Source: Streptomyces sp. DH24
Lineage (GTDB): Bacteria > Actinomycetota > Actinomycetes > Streptomycetales > Streptomycetaceae
NCBI RefSeq assembly: GCF_029813775.1
Contig: NZ_JARVKW010000008.1
Location: 147,829 to 211,828 of the forward strand
Direction: 5' to 3'
DNA length: 64,000 nucleotides
Shown here: piece by piece, positions 45,588 through 54,036 of the stretch
Layout: each line of letters starts with the position of its first letter
Position numbering within the stretch: position 1 is the stretch's first letter
Position numbers and translations under genes: made by a program
The notes under the pieces: model-generated
What the model saw: the letters and a program-made list of their open reading frames with translations, nothing else
What the model was told of the DNA's origin: nothing
Database searches by the model: none

Positions 45588-46669
45588 CGCGTCTCTATTC
45601 GTCGTCCCGGGCGCCCTGGCCGGTCGGCCTCGAACAGCAGCAGGTTCTCAGGCCGGACGGCGAGGCGTACGGGGGCGTCGGGACGCAGCCCGGCCGCGTC
45701 CGCGCGCGACGCGACGAGGGACACGTGCAGGGCGCCGAGCCGTACGGTGACCTCGACGGACCGGCCCAGCACCTCGGTGACGTACACCGTGCCGGTGAGG
45801 CCGTGTCCCGGCCCGCCCAGGGTCAGGTCCCGGGGACGCATCCCCACCAGTACGTCCGTGCCCGGCGCGGCCCTCGCGCCCACCGGCAGGTCCACCGCCC
45901 CGTCCGCCGAGCGGACGTGGCCGCCCTCCGTGACCGTGCCCGGCAGCAGGTTGATCCGGGGCCGGCCGCAGGCGCGGGCCACCTCCGTGTCGTGCGGCCG
46001 GTGCCAGATCTCCTCCCGCGTGCCGGTCTGCACGATCCGCCCCTGCCGGATCACGCCGATCCGGTCGCCGAGCGCCAGCGCCTCCACGGAGTCGTGCGTG
46101 ACGTACAGGGTGGTCGTGTCGCGCACCGCGCCGATCGCCTTCAGCTCGGCCCGCATCTGCTGGCGCAGTTTGGCGTCCAGGTGGGACAGCGGCTCGTCCA
46201 GGAGGAAGGCGCGGGCGGGACGGACCAGCACCCGGCCGAGGGCGACGCGCTGGCGCTGCCCGTTGGACAACCGGCCCACCTCGCGGTCCAGCAGGGCGCC
46301 GATGCCCAGCAGTTCCGCGGTCTCACCGATCCGCTCGCGGGCCTCGGCGGCGGGCAGCCGGTACTTCGGCGAGCGCAGCGGCGAGGCCAGGTTGTCGTAC
46401 ACCGAGCGGTGCGGGTAGAGGGCGTAGCTCTCGAAGCACATCGCCACGCCCCGGTCGTAGGGCTCCACGCCCGCCATGTCGCGGCCGTCCAGCTCGACCG
46501 TGCCCGCGTCGGGGAGTTCCAGGCCGGCGACGGTCTTCAGGGCGGTGGTCTTGCCCGCGCCGGACGGGCCGAGCAGGCAGAAGAACTCGCCCTCGGCCAC
46601 CTCGAGTTCGAGGCCGTCCAGGGCGACGCCGCGCCCGTACGCCTTGCGGATGCCGCGCAGCGCGATCAC
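45584..46669 (-). CDS. sugar ABC transporter ATPase, second
   Basis: A 361-residue ATPase. Walker A is GPSGAGKTT, the Q-loop segment reads VAMCFESYALYPHRSVYDNLASPL, the signature is LSNGQRQRVALGRVL, Walker B is AFLLDEPLSHLD and the switch His is in LYVTHDSVEAL. A C-terminal TOBE domain (about 235-350) ends in RLAVRPENLLLFE. GTG 46669 overlaps the permease stop (GTGA). MCFESYALYPH is the form I associate with polyol or glycerol importers of the GlpT kind, where two distinct ATPases also occur. Confidence 0.9.
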   Translation of the reverse strand: MIALRGIRKAYGRGVALDGLELEVAEGEFFCLLGPSGAGKTTALKTVAGLELPDAGTVELDGRDMAGVEPYDRGVAMCFESYALYPHRSVYDNLASPLRSPKYRLPAAEARERIGETAELLGIGALLDREVGRLSNGQRQRVALGRVLVRPARAFLLDEPLSHLDAKLRQQMRAELKAIGAVRDTTTLYVTHDSVEALALGDRIGVIRQGRIVQTGTREEIWHRPHDTEVARACGRPRINLLPGTVTEGGHVRSADGAVDLPVGARAAPGTDVLVGMRPRDLTLGGPGHGLTGTVYVTEVLGRSVEVTVRLGALHVSLVASRADAAGLRPDAPVRLAVRPENLLLFEADRPGRPGRRIETR

Positions 46670-47490
46670 GACTTCACCGCCCCGAACGACAGGCCCCGCA
46701 CCAGATACCGCTGGATCGTCAGCGCGAGCAGCAGCGGCGGGACGACGGACACGAGCGCGGCGGCGGCCGTCAGGTTGTACTTGGGCCGGTCCCCGCCGAG
46801 AAACGACAGCGCGCCGACGGTCACCGTCTGGGCCTCGTTGGAGGTGAGGATCATCGGGAAGACGAAGTTGTTCCAGGCGAAGATGAACGCCAGCAGAGAC
46901 ACCGCCGCGATCCCCGGCTTGACCAGCGGGATCGCCACCCGGAAGAAGGCCTGCTTGCGGGTGTAGCCGTCCAGCAGCGCCGCCTGCTCCAGCTCCGGGG
47001 TCAGATCGGCGAAGTAGGACCGCATGATCCACACGATGAGCGGCAGCGTGACCAGTTGCAGCACCCACACCATGCCGACGTACGTGTCGAACAGGCCGAG
47101 CTTCTGGTACAGCACGAACAGCGGGATGATCACGGTGAGTTCGGGCGCGAACCGGAACGACAGCAGCGTGAACATCAGGTTCTCCGAGCCCTTGAACCGC
47201 CACCGCGCCGACGCGTACGCCGCCGGCAGCCCGACCAGCAGCGACAGCGCGACCGCGCCCAGCGACACCACCAGGCTGTTGACGAAGAACCGCACGAAGG
47301 GGACGCCCTCGCTGTCGCCGAGGACGCTGCGGTAGCCGTCGAGGGTGGGGGAGAAGGAGAAGTAGGTGCTGAACAACTGGTCGGCGGGTTTCAGCGACAG
47401 GATCACCATCCAGGCGATCGGGAACAGCGCGAAGACGAAGTACAGGACCAGGGCGGCGTCCGCCAGCCACCCCAGCAGCCGTTTCCTCAC
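46666..47490 (-). CDS. sugar ABC transporter permease, MalG type
   Basis: A 274-residue permease with six helices. The EAA loop is at about residues 165-185 (ELEQAALLDGYTRKQAFFRVAIPLVKPG). It ends QRYLVRGLSFGAVKS, the normal form of the C-terminus whose broken counterpart is seen at 3001-3098. The GTG start 47490 overlaps the stop of the other permease by four bases. Confidence 0.93.
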   Translation of the reverse strand: MRKRLLGWLADAALVLYFVFALFPIAWMVILSLKPADQLFSTYFSFSPTLDGYRSVLGDSEGVPFVRFFVNSLVVSLGAVALSLLVGLPAAYASARWRFKGSENLMFTLLSFRFAPELTVIIPLFVLYQKLGLFDTYVGMVWVLQLVTLPLIVWIMRSYFADLTPELEQAALLDGYTRKQAFFRVAIPLVKPGIAAVSLLAFIFAWNNFVFPMILTSNEAQTVTVGALSFLGGDRPKYNLTAAAALVSVVPPLLLALTIQRYLVRGLSFGAVKS

Positions 47491-48374
47491 TTGGCGCTCA
47501 CCTCCGCGGCCCGCCGCTGGATGCGCCCCAGGTGCCGCACCAGCACCATCGCGGCGAGGTACACCACGGCCCAGAGCACGATCGTGTAGCTGATCCCGAA
47601 CGAGTACCGCTGGAAGCGGATCGCCTCCAGATAGGCCCGTATCTGGAGCACCACCGTGGAGTCGCCGGGCCCGCCCTCGGTCAGGGCGTAGATGATGTCG
47701 AACACCTTCAGCGAGTCCATGAACCGGAAGATGACCGCGACCAGCACGTACGGCCACAGCATGGGCAGCGTCAGCCGGCGGAACGTGTACCACCAGCCGG
47801 CGCCGTCCACGGCCGCCGCCTCGAACGGGGAGGCGGGCAGCGACCGCAGCCCGGCCAGCGCGAGGATCGCCACGAAGGGCGTGTAGACCCACACGTCGAC
47901 CGCGATCGAGGACAGCAGGGCACCCGTCGGGGTGTCCGTCCACTGCACGCCGCCGAGCCCGAACGGCTTCAGCAGATGGTTGATCACCCCGACCGACGGC
48001 TGGAGCATCAGCTTCCACATGATCGCCGCGATGACCGGCGCGATCATCAGCGGCAGGATGAGGATCTTCTCCAGGACCCGTCCGAGCAGCGTCGACCGGT
48101 GCAGCAGCAGCGCGACGGCGACCCCGAGCACCGTCTCGACCAGGGCGGCACCGACCGCGTACAGCACGGTCACCCACGCCGAGTTCCAGAACGCCTCCTC
48201 GCTGAAGACCGCCTGGTAGTTCTCGAACCGCACCATGTCCGGCTGCGGCTTGCTCGCCGAGAAGTCGAACAGCGTGTAGTACAGGCCGAGCCCGAACGGA
48301 TACAGGATTCCGCAGGTGAGCAGCAGCGCGGGCACGATCAGGAGGTACGGGCGCAGGGTGAGCCGCCATCCCAT
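47487..48374 (-). CDS. sugar ABC transporter permease, MalF type
   Basis: A 295-residue permease with six predicted helices. The first is near residues 8-35 (LTLRPYLLIVPALLLTCGILYPFGLGLYY). The EAA loop at about 205-225 reads PFEAAAVDGAGWWYTFRRLTLPML. It is coupled by overlap to the second permease and lies six bases after the binding-protein gene. Confidence 0.93.
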   Translation of the reverse strand: MGWRLTLRPYLLIVPALLLTCGILYPFGLGLYYTLFDFSASKPQPDMVRFENYQAVFSEEAFWNSAWVTVLYAVGAALVETVLGVAVALLLHRSTLLGRVLEKILILPLMIAPVIAAIMWKLMLQPSVGVINHLLKPFGLGGVQWTDTPTGALLSSIAVDVWVYTPFVAILALAGLRSLPASPFEAAAVDGAGWWYTFRRLTLPMLWPYVLVAVIFRFMDSLKVFDIIYALTEGGPGDSTVVLQIRAYLEAIRFQRYSFGISYTIVLWAVVYLAAMVLVRHLGRIQRRAAEVSAK

Positions 48375-48380
48375 CGCCGC

Positions 48381-49802
48381 TCAGCCCACCTTGCCGGCCA
48401 GGTCGTCGGCGAGATCGCCGAGGACGGACCGGGCGTCCTTCCCGCCGTAGATCTCCTGGAGTGCCGCCGCCCAGCTGGTGGTGGCGTCGAAGAACTGCGC
48501 CTGCGGGGTGAACTGGATCCTCGTCCGGTCGACGACCGTCTCGAACGTCTCGATGAAGCCCGGCAGATGCCGCATCTTGTCCTTGTACGCGCCGTCGTCG
48601 GCGACCGACCTGCGCACCGGGTCGATGTGGTGGTGCGTGAGCGCGGCCCGGCGCAGGTGCTCCTTGCCGGTCGCCCACTGCAGGAACAGCCAACTGGCGA
48701 GCTTCTTCCCGCTCTTGGCGTTCATACCGAGCGACCAGATCCACATGTTGGTGGCGAGCGACCCGTCCGGCCCCTTCGGCCCCGGATGGAAGGCGATCCT
48801 CCCGGACGCGGGGCTCGCGCCCTTCACGGCCTGGAAGTAGGCGGCCGTGTCCGCGTCGAACAGCATCCCGGCCTTCTTCGCACCGAGGTCGCTGGAGCAC
48901 TGGTACCAGGTGTACGACGTCCAGGACGGCGGCCCGCCCTGCCTGACCATGGCCGCCCAGTCCCGCGTGAACGCCACGGCCCGCGGCGAGTTCATCGCCG
49001 GGGTCAGCCTGCCGCCGTCGACCGTGAAGTCCTTCAGGCCGTTGCGGGCGTACATCGTCATGAAGCCCGGGTGGATCGTGGCCCAGCTGCGCGAGCCGCG
49101 CACCGCGATCCCGTACATGCCGTCGAAGCCCACGCCGGGCGCCTTCCTCTTGATGACGCCGGCGATCTCCCGCAGCTCCTCGAAGGTCTCGGCGGGCTTC
49201 AGGCCGAGCCTGCCGAACACGTCCGTGTTGTAGGCGACGACGTTGGTCTCCCAACCCCACGGCAGCGCGTACTGCCCGCCCTGCCCGAGCGGCGCGCCCG
49301 CCTTCAGGGACCACTGGCCGGCCTGGAGGAGGTTCGGGAAGAAGTCCGCCTGGTCCCATTCGGCGCCGGTCGCCGAGGAGTTCCGCATCCACGGCCCGAG
49401 GTCCTCCAGCCAGCCCGGCGGCCCGTACTGCCACACCATGTACGCGCCCAGCATGAACACGTCGTAGGAGGCCCGGCCGCTGGACAGGTCGACGGTCAGC
49501 TTGTCGAAGTAGTTGTCCTCCGGGAAGACGTCGTACTCGACCTCGATGCCGGTCCGCTCGGTGAAGGACTTCAGGTCGGCGATCAGGGCGTCGGTGTAGG
49601 GGTGCTTGTTCAGCAGGGCCTTGACGGTCGTGCCCTTCTCCCGCTTCCAGTCGAAGGAGCCGGTGACGTCGTCGGCGGCGGAGCCGTCGCTCTGCTCGTC
49701 GTCCCCGCCGAAACCGGCTCCGCAGGCGGTGAGCAGCGGGGCGGCGGCCGTCGCGGCGGTCAGCGCGAGGAAGCGCCGGCGGTCGTGCGCGTGCGTGTCC
49801 AT
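48381..49802 (-). CDS. extracellular solute-binding lipoprotein
   Basis: A 473-residue cluster B (sugar) binding protein. The signal contains a twin-arginine-like run (DRRRFLALTAATAAAP) and a lipobox LTACG with Cys27 as the lipid anchor. The mature part has DALIADLKSFTERTGIEVEYDVFPED and ALPWGWETNVVAYNTDVFG, typical of MalE/UgpB-like receptors, and NMWIWSLGMNAKSGKKLASWLFLQW near the C-terminus. It is first in the importer operon. The substrate is not readable; polyol or sugar is inferred from the kinases. Confidence 0.9.
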   Translation of the reverse strand: MDTHAHDRRRFLALTAATAAAPLLTACGAGFGGDDEQSDGSAADDVTGSFDWKREKGTTVKALLNKHPYTDALIADLKSFTERTGIEVEYDVFPEDNYFDKLTVDLSSGRASYDVFMLGAYMVWQYGPPGWLEDLGPWMRNSSATGAEWDQADFFPNLLQAGQWSLKAGAPLGQGGQYALPWGWETNVVAYNTDVFGRLGLKPAETFEELREIAGVIKRKAPGVGFDGMYGIAVRGSRSWATIHPGFMTMYARNGLKDFTVDGGRLTPAMNSPRAVAFTRDWAAMVRQGGPPSWTSYTWYQCSSDLGAKKAGMLFDADTAAYFQAVKGASPASGRIAFHPGPKGPDGSLATNMWIWSLGMNAKSGKKLASWLFLQWATGKEHLRRAALTHHHIDPVRRSVADDGAYKDKMRHLPGFIETFETVVDRTRIQFTPQAQFFDATTSWAAALQEIYGGKDARSVLGDLADDLAGKVG

Positions 49803-49846
49803 CCGTGACCTCCACGGGGGCGGGTGCGGTCCGGTCGGGAGTGCGG

Positions 49847-49873
49847 GTTAACACGGCGAGTCGACTCGTTAAC
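49847..49873. promoter_or_regulatory. palindromic operator between divergent sugar genes
   Basis: A central perfect 12-bp palindrome CGAGTCGACTCG (49857-49868) is flanked by GTTAAC on both sides (49847-49852 and 49868-49873). It lies 45 bp upstream of the binding-protein start and about 106 bp upstream of the divergent kinase. It is the best candidate site for the DeoR regulator. Confidence 0.6.
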
Positions 49874-49978
49874 AGAGGGTGTAACGGCGGAAGTTGGGCG
49901 TCAATCCCTCGCGCACGGGAAAATATCGGGGCAGAGTGAGAAGTTCACAGCACGGATCGGTGGGCGTGGGAGGTCCGG

Positions 49979-51451
49979 ATGGCGGCGCAGGACACGGCGG
50001 ACGGCTGGCTCGGGATCGACCTGGGTACGCAGAGCGTGCGCGCGCTGGTGGTCGGCGCCGACGGGACGGTCCTCGGCAGCGGCGCCGCCCCGCTGACCGG
50101 CCACCGCGACGGCGTACGGCACGAACAGGACCCGGACCGCTGGTGGCAGGCGGTGTGCGCCGCGTCCCGCACGGCGCTCGGCGCGACGCGCGGCGCACGG
50201 ATCGGCGGCCTCGCGGTGTGCGGCACGTCCGGGACGGTGCTGCTCACGGACGACACGGGCCGGCCGCTGACGCCCGCGCTGATGTACGACGACGGCCGGG
50301 CGGCGGCCGAGGCGGCCCGCGCGCGGGAGGCCGGGCTCGCCGTGCAGGACACCTGGGCGCTGCCCAAGGCCCTCTGGCTGACCGCCACGTACGGCCCGGG
50401 CCGCATCACCCACCAGCCCGACGTGATCGTCACCCGCCTCACCGGCACCCCGCCGCCCGCCGACTCCAGCCACGCCCTCAAGACCGGCTACGACGCGGAG
50501 CACGACACCTGGCCGGGCTCCGCCCTCGGCCGGCTCGGCCTGAGCCACGCCCGGTTCCCCGCCGTCGTACGCCCCGGCACCCGGCTCGGCGAGGTCGGCG
50601 CGTCCGCCGCCGGGGCCACCGGCATCCCCGCCGGCACCCCGGTCGTCGCCGGCATGACCGACGGCTGCGCCGCCCAGCTCGCCTCGGGAGCCCTGCGCCC
50701 CGGCGCCTGGAACTCCGTCCTCGGCACCACCCTGGTCCTCAAGGGCGCCGCCCCGGCACCGGTCCGCGACCCCACCGGCGTGGTCTACAACCACCGTGCG
50801 CCCGACGGGGTCTGGCTGCCCGGCGGGGCGTCCAGCGTCGGCGCGGGCGCGCTCGCGGCACGCTTCCCGGACGCCGACCCGGCCGTCATGGACGAGCGGG
50901 CGGCGGCCCACGAACCGTCCGGCGCCCTCGCCTACCCGCTCGTGTCGCCCGGCGAGCGGTTCCCCTTCCGCGCCCCGGACGCCACGCCCCTGCTGCTCGG
51001 CGAGCCGGCCGACGACGCCGACCTGTGGGCCGCGCTGCTCCAGGGCGTCGGCCTCGCCGAACGCCTCTGCCTGGACTACCTGCACCACCTCGGCGCCCCG
51101 CTCGACGGGCCGCTCACCTTCACCGGCGGCGCCGCCCGCAGCGCGTACTGGAACCAGCTGCGCGCCGACATCCTCGGCCGCCCGGCCCGCGTCCCCCAAC
51201 AGACCGAACCCGCCCTGGGCATGGCCGTGCTGGCGGCGTACGGCACCGCAGGCGACCCGGCCGCCACGCTCCCCGGCACCGCCGACCGCATGGTCCGCGT
51301 CCGCACGCTCCTCCAGCCGCGCCCCGGGCGTACGGCACGCTTCGCCGAGCCGTACGCTCGGCTCGTCGACGCACTGGAAACGCGCGGCTGGCTCCCGTCC
51401 CCGGTCGTCGCACACGCCCGCGAGCGCCTGCACGCCGACACCACCGGCTGA
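49979..51451 (+). CDS. FGGY-family kinase, D-ribulokinase-like
   Basis: A 490-residue kinase. The N-terminal phosphate loop is LGIDLGTQSVRALVV (residues 11-25). The segment GLAVCGTSGTVLLTDDTGRPLTPALMYDDGR is of the kind found in plant and cyanobacterial D-ribulose kinases. ATP-domain motifs are LGTTLVLKG and LTFTGGAARSAYWNQLRADILG. It is divergent from the importer operon across the palindrome and followed by a phosphatase gene. Phosphorylation of a ketopentose or related sugar is likely; the exact substrate is inferred. Confidence 0.85.
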   Translation: MAAQDTADGWLGIDLGTQSVRALVVGADGTVLGSGAAPLTGHRDGVRHEQDPDRWWQAVCAASRTALGATRGARIGGLAVCGTSGTVLLTDDTGRPLTPALMYDDGRAAAEAARAREAGLAVQDTWALPKALWLTATYGPGRITHQPDVIVTRLTGTPPPADSSHALKTGYDAEHDTWPGSALGRLGLSHARFPAVVRPGTRLGEVGASAAGATGIPAGTPVVAGMTDGCAAQLASGALRPGAWNSVLGTTLVLKGAAPAPVRDPTGVVYNHRAPDGVWLPGGASSVGAGALAARFPDADPAVMDERAAAHEPSGALAYPLVSPGERFPFRAPDATPLLLGEPADDADLWAALLQGVGLAERLCLDYLHHLGAPLDGPLTFTGGAARSAYWNQLRADILGRPARVPQQTEPALGMAVLAAYGTAGDPAATLPGTADRMVRVRTLLQPRPGRTARFAEPYARLVDALETRGWLPSPVVAHARERLHADTTG

Positions 51452-51578
51452 CCCCACCCCGCCCCGCCCCGTCTCACCGGCCGCGCCCGTCCGCCCGCCC
51501 GTCGCACGGCAGCCCCGCCCGCCCCGGACCCGACCGCCCACCGCACACCGCCCACCGCACCGACCTGGACCGCCACCC

Positions 51579-52202
51579 ATGAGCCCCACCACCCTCCTCC
51601 TGGCCCGGCACGGGCAGACCGTCTGGCACGCCGAGAACCGGTACGCCGGGATCAGCGACATCGCGCTCACCGACACGGGCCGCGCCCAGGCCGACGCCCT
51701 CGGCCGGTGGGCCGCCGCCCACCCCGTCGACGCGGTGTGGACGTCCACCCTGTCCCGCGCCGCCGCCACCGCCGAGCCCGCCTGCCGCGCCCTCGGCCTC
51801 ACCCCGCACCGCGACGCCTCCCTGAGGGAATGCGACTTCGGCGTGGTGGAGGGCCGCACCCTCGCCGAGTTCGCCGCCGAGGACCCCGAGCGGGCGGCGG
51901 CCTTCCGTGCCGACCCGGTCGCCCACCCCTTCCCCGGCGCCGAGGACCCGGTGGCCGCCGCCGCCCGCGGCACCGACGCCCTGCGCCGCGCCGCCGCCGC
52001 CCACCCCGGCGGGCGCGTGCTGGTGGTGGCCCACAACACGCTGCTCCGGCTGGTGCTGTGCTCCCTGCTGCACATCCCGCCGGCCGAGTACCGCCGCGTG
52101 TTCCCCCGGCTGCGCAACGCGGCCGTCAGCGAGCTGCGCCTGGACGGGCAGTCCGCGGCGCTGCTGTCGCTCAACGTGCCGTGCGGGACGGATGTGGCGT
52201 AG
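51579..52202 (+). CDS. histidine phosphatase family protein
   Basis: A 207-residue phosphoglycerate-mutase-like phosphatase. The phosphohistidine motif LLARHGQTVWHAENRYAG (catalytic His at about 12) is followed by SRAAATAEPA, acid Glu in LRECDFGVVEGR, and the second His in VLVVAHNTLLRLVL. It removes phosphate from small sugar phosphates or similar. It is probably co-transcribed with the FGGY kinase 128 bp upstream; that gap is a G/C-rich low-complexity linker. Confidence 0.87.
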   Translation: MSPTTLLLARHGQTVWHAENRYAGISDIALTDTGRAQADALGRWAAAHPVDAVWTSTLSRAAATAEPACRALGLTPHRDASLRECDFGVVEGRTLAEFAAEDPERAAAFRADPVAHPFPGAEDPVAAAARGTDALRRAAAAHPGGRVLVVAHNTLLRLVLCSLLHIPPAEYRRVFPRLRNAAVSELRLDGQSAALLSLNVPCGTDVA

Positions 52203-52260
52203 CGGCGTCCCCTCGTAGGAGCATGTGAACGAAGACCGACCCTGGAGGCGAGCCCCACCC

Positions 52261-53037
52261 ATGACGCAGATCGACACCTCCGTGCCGCACTCGGCCCGCA
52301 TCTGGAACTACTGGCTGGGCGGCAAGGACAACTACCCGGTGGACGAGGAAGCGGGCAACGCCTACACGGCCGTCTTCCCCGGCATCGTCACCATCGCCCG
52401 CAGCAGCCGCGCCTTCCTGGGACGCGCCATCCGCCACCTCGTGCAGGAGGAGGGCGTACGGCAGTTCCTCGACGTCGGCACCGGGCTGCCCACCGTGGAC
52501 AACACCCACGAGGTCGCCCAGCGGTACGCCCCCGAGTCCCGGATCGTCTACGTCGACAACGACCCGCTGGTCCTCGCCCACGCCCGCGCCCTGCTCACCT
52601 CCAGCCCCGAGGGTGTGACCTCGTACGAGGACATGAGCCTGTACGAGCCGGAGCGCATCCTGGAGGCGGCGACGAAGACGCTGGACCTGTCGCGGCCGAC
52701 GGCGCTGATCCTGAGCGGCATCCTCGGTCACGTCGCCGACCACGCCGAGGCGTGCGGCCTGGTGCGCCGCCTGATGGCGGGCCTGCCGTCCGGCAGCTAC
52801 CTGTGCGTCAACGACGGCTCGCGCGGCACCGACCCGGACTACGAGCAGGCGCAGGACGGTTACAACGAGACCGGCGCGGTCCCGTACTTCCTGCGGCCCG
52901 TGGAGCAGATCGAGGCCTACTTCGCGGGCCTTGAGCTGGTGGAGCCGGGCGTGGTCTCCGTGCCGCTGTGGCGTCCGGAGCCCGGTGCGGCCACCAAGCC
53001 GATCGGGCAGCACGGCGGCGTGGCCCGCAAGCCGTAG
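52261..53037 (+). CDS. DUF574-family SAM-dependent methyltransferase
   Basis: A 258-residue protein of the actinobacteria-specific methyltransferase-like DUF574 family (RIWNYWLGGKDNYPVDEEAG, RQFLDVGTGLPTVDNTHEVAQ as the SAM loop, IVYVDNDPLVLAHARALL). The family is greatly expanded in Streptomyces and its substrates are unknown. ATG 52261 matches the usual start of the family (MTQIDTSVPHSARIWNYW). An in-frame GTG at 52225 with TAGGAG upstream would add 12 residues and cannot be ruled out. Confidence 0.88.
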   Translation: MTQIDTSVPHSARIWNYWLGGKDNYPVDEEAGNAYTAVFPGIVTIARSSRAFLGRAIRHLVQEEGVRQFLDVGTGLPTVDNTHEVAQRYAPESRIVYVDNDPLVLAHARALLTSSPEGVTSYEDMSLYEPERILEAATKTLDLSRPTALILSGILGHVADHAEACGLVRRLMAGLPSGSYLCVNDGSRGTDPDYEQAQDGYNETGAVPYFLRPVEQIEAYFAGLELVEPGVVSVPLWRPEPGAATKPIGQHGGVARKP

Positions 53038-53040
53038 CCC

Positions 53041-53116
53041 GTGAGCCCGTGAGCCCGTGAGTCCACGAGCCGTTGAGCCCTTGAGCCCTTGAGTCCTTGA
53101 GTCCGCCAGCCCTTGA
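53041..53116. repeat. short tandem repeat array after the methyltransferase
   Basis: About seven imperfect copies of GTGAGCCC / TTGAGCCC / TTGAGTCC, 8-9 bp each, start three bases past the stop codon. The array has no coding signature. Confidence 0.65.
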
Positions 53117-53153
53117 GGCTTCTTGCGCTCATGAGCCCCGGGCCCGCACGGGA

Positions 53154-53195
53154 GAGCCCCCCCGCGAGTCACGTCCTCGCGGGGGGCTCCCTTTT
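53154..53195 (+). terminator. hairpin terminator with T-tract
   Basis: An 11-bp G/C stem (CCCCCCGCGAG / CTCGCGGGGGG) with a 7-base loop is followed by CTCCCTTTT, one of the few classical rho-independent shapes here. Confidence 0.75.
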
Positions 53196-53256
53196 CTCCG
53201 CCTGCCCGCGTGAAGGGTGAGAAGACGATCACGAGGCAGGACGCTTCACGGGCCCG

Positions 53257-53898
53257 TCAGGGCGCGAGCAGCAGCACGTCCGCGCGGGACTTCGCCGCCT
53301 CGTAACGGCGGGCGACGTCCTGCCAGTTGACGACCTGCCACATCGCCTCGACGAAGTCGGCCTTCTGGTTCCTGTACTGCAGGTAGAAGGCGTGCTCCCA
53401 GGCGTCGAAGACGAGGATCGGGGTCGAGCCCTGGCCGACGTTGCCCTGGTGGTCGTAGACCTGCTCCACGATCAGCCGCCCGCTCAGCGGCTCGTACGCG
53501 AGGACGCCCCAGCCCGAACCCTGCGTGGTCGCGGCGGCCTTGGACAGCTGCGCCTTGAACGCGCCGAACGATCCGAAGGACTCCGCGATGGCGTCCGCCA
53601 GGTCGCCCACCCCGTCGGCGGCCAGGGGCTCGCCGCCGCCGTCACCCGTCATGTTGTGCCAGTAGATCGAGTGCAGGATGTGGCCGGAGAGGTGGAAGGC
53701 GAGGTTCTTCTCCAGGCCGTTGACCGAGCCCCACTGCTCCTTGTCCCGCGCCTCCGCGAGCTGCTCCAGCGTGTCGTTGGCACCCTTCACATAGGCCGCG
53801 TGGTGCTTGTCGTGGTGCAGCTCGATGATCTCGGGGCTGATCACGGGCGCGAGCGCGGAGTAGTCGTACGGGAGTTCAGGAAGCGTGTAGACGGGCAT
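53257..53898 (-). CDS. sodF: Fe superoxide dismutase
   Basis: A 213-residue Fe/Mn-type superoxide dismutase that dismutates superoxide in the cytosol. Metal ligands are His in [12 protein letters not shown] (about 28), His in [11 protein letters not shown] (about 76), and Asp and His in [13 protein letters not shown] (about 163-167). [11 protein letters not shown] and the length fit the Streptomyces SodF enzyme. A perfect Nur-type box lies 26 bp upstream of the start, so nickel-dependent repression by Nur (with reciprocal use of a nickel SodN) is expected. Confidence 0.93.
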   Translation of the reverse strand: MPVYTLPELPYDYSALAPVISPEIIELHHDKHHAAYVKGANDTLEQLAEARDKEQWGSVNGLEKNLAFHLSGHILHSIYWHNMTGDGGGEPLAADGVGDLADAIAESFGSFGAFKAQLSKAAATTQGSGWGVLAYEPLSGRLIVEQVYDHQGNVGQGSTPILVFDAWEHAFYLQYRNQKADFVEAMWQVVNWQDVARRYEAAKSRADVLLLAP

Positions 53899-53923
53899 GG
53901 CGGGTTCCCCTCCGGACCTCTTA

Positions 53924-53940
53924 TTGCAAGTAGCTTGCAA
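53924..53940. promoter_or_regulatory. Nur box in the sodF promoter
   Basis: TTGCAA-GTAGC-TTGCAA is a perfect inverted repeat with a 5-bp spacer. It is the known form of the Nur (nickel-uptake regulator, Fur family) site at sodF in S. coelicolor. Confidence 0.88.
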
Positions 53941-53988
53941 CTGCACATTAGCAGCAGCAAGTGGGGGTGGGTGGTCCGGGCGCACGAA

Positions 53989-54020
53989 AAGGCCCTCGCG
54001 TGTCGTCACGCGGGGGCCTT
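53989..54020 (-). terminator. hairpin after amino-acid permease gene
   Basis: A 14-bp stem with one mismatch (arms 53989-54002 and 54007-54020) and a 4-base loop, followed on the minus strand by TTTTCG. Confidence 0.75.
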
Positions 54021-54036
54021 CGGTGGCCGGGGCGGG

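Noticed and set aside
47024..49808. Plus-strand frames opposite the ABC importer genes
   Set aside because: They are shadows of the permease and binding-protein genes, which carry EAA loops, a lipobox and coupled overlaps.
53041..53116. CRISPR array or attachment site
   Set aside because: The 8-9 bp units follow each other without spacers, and there is no integrase or tRNA gene nearby.
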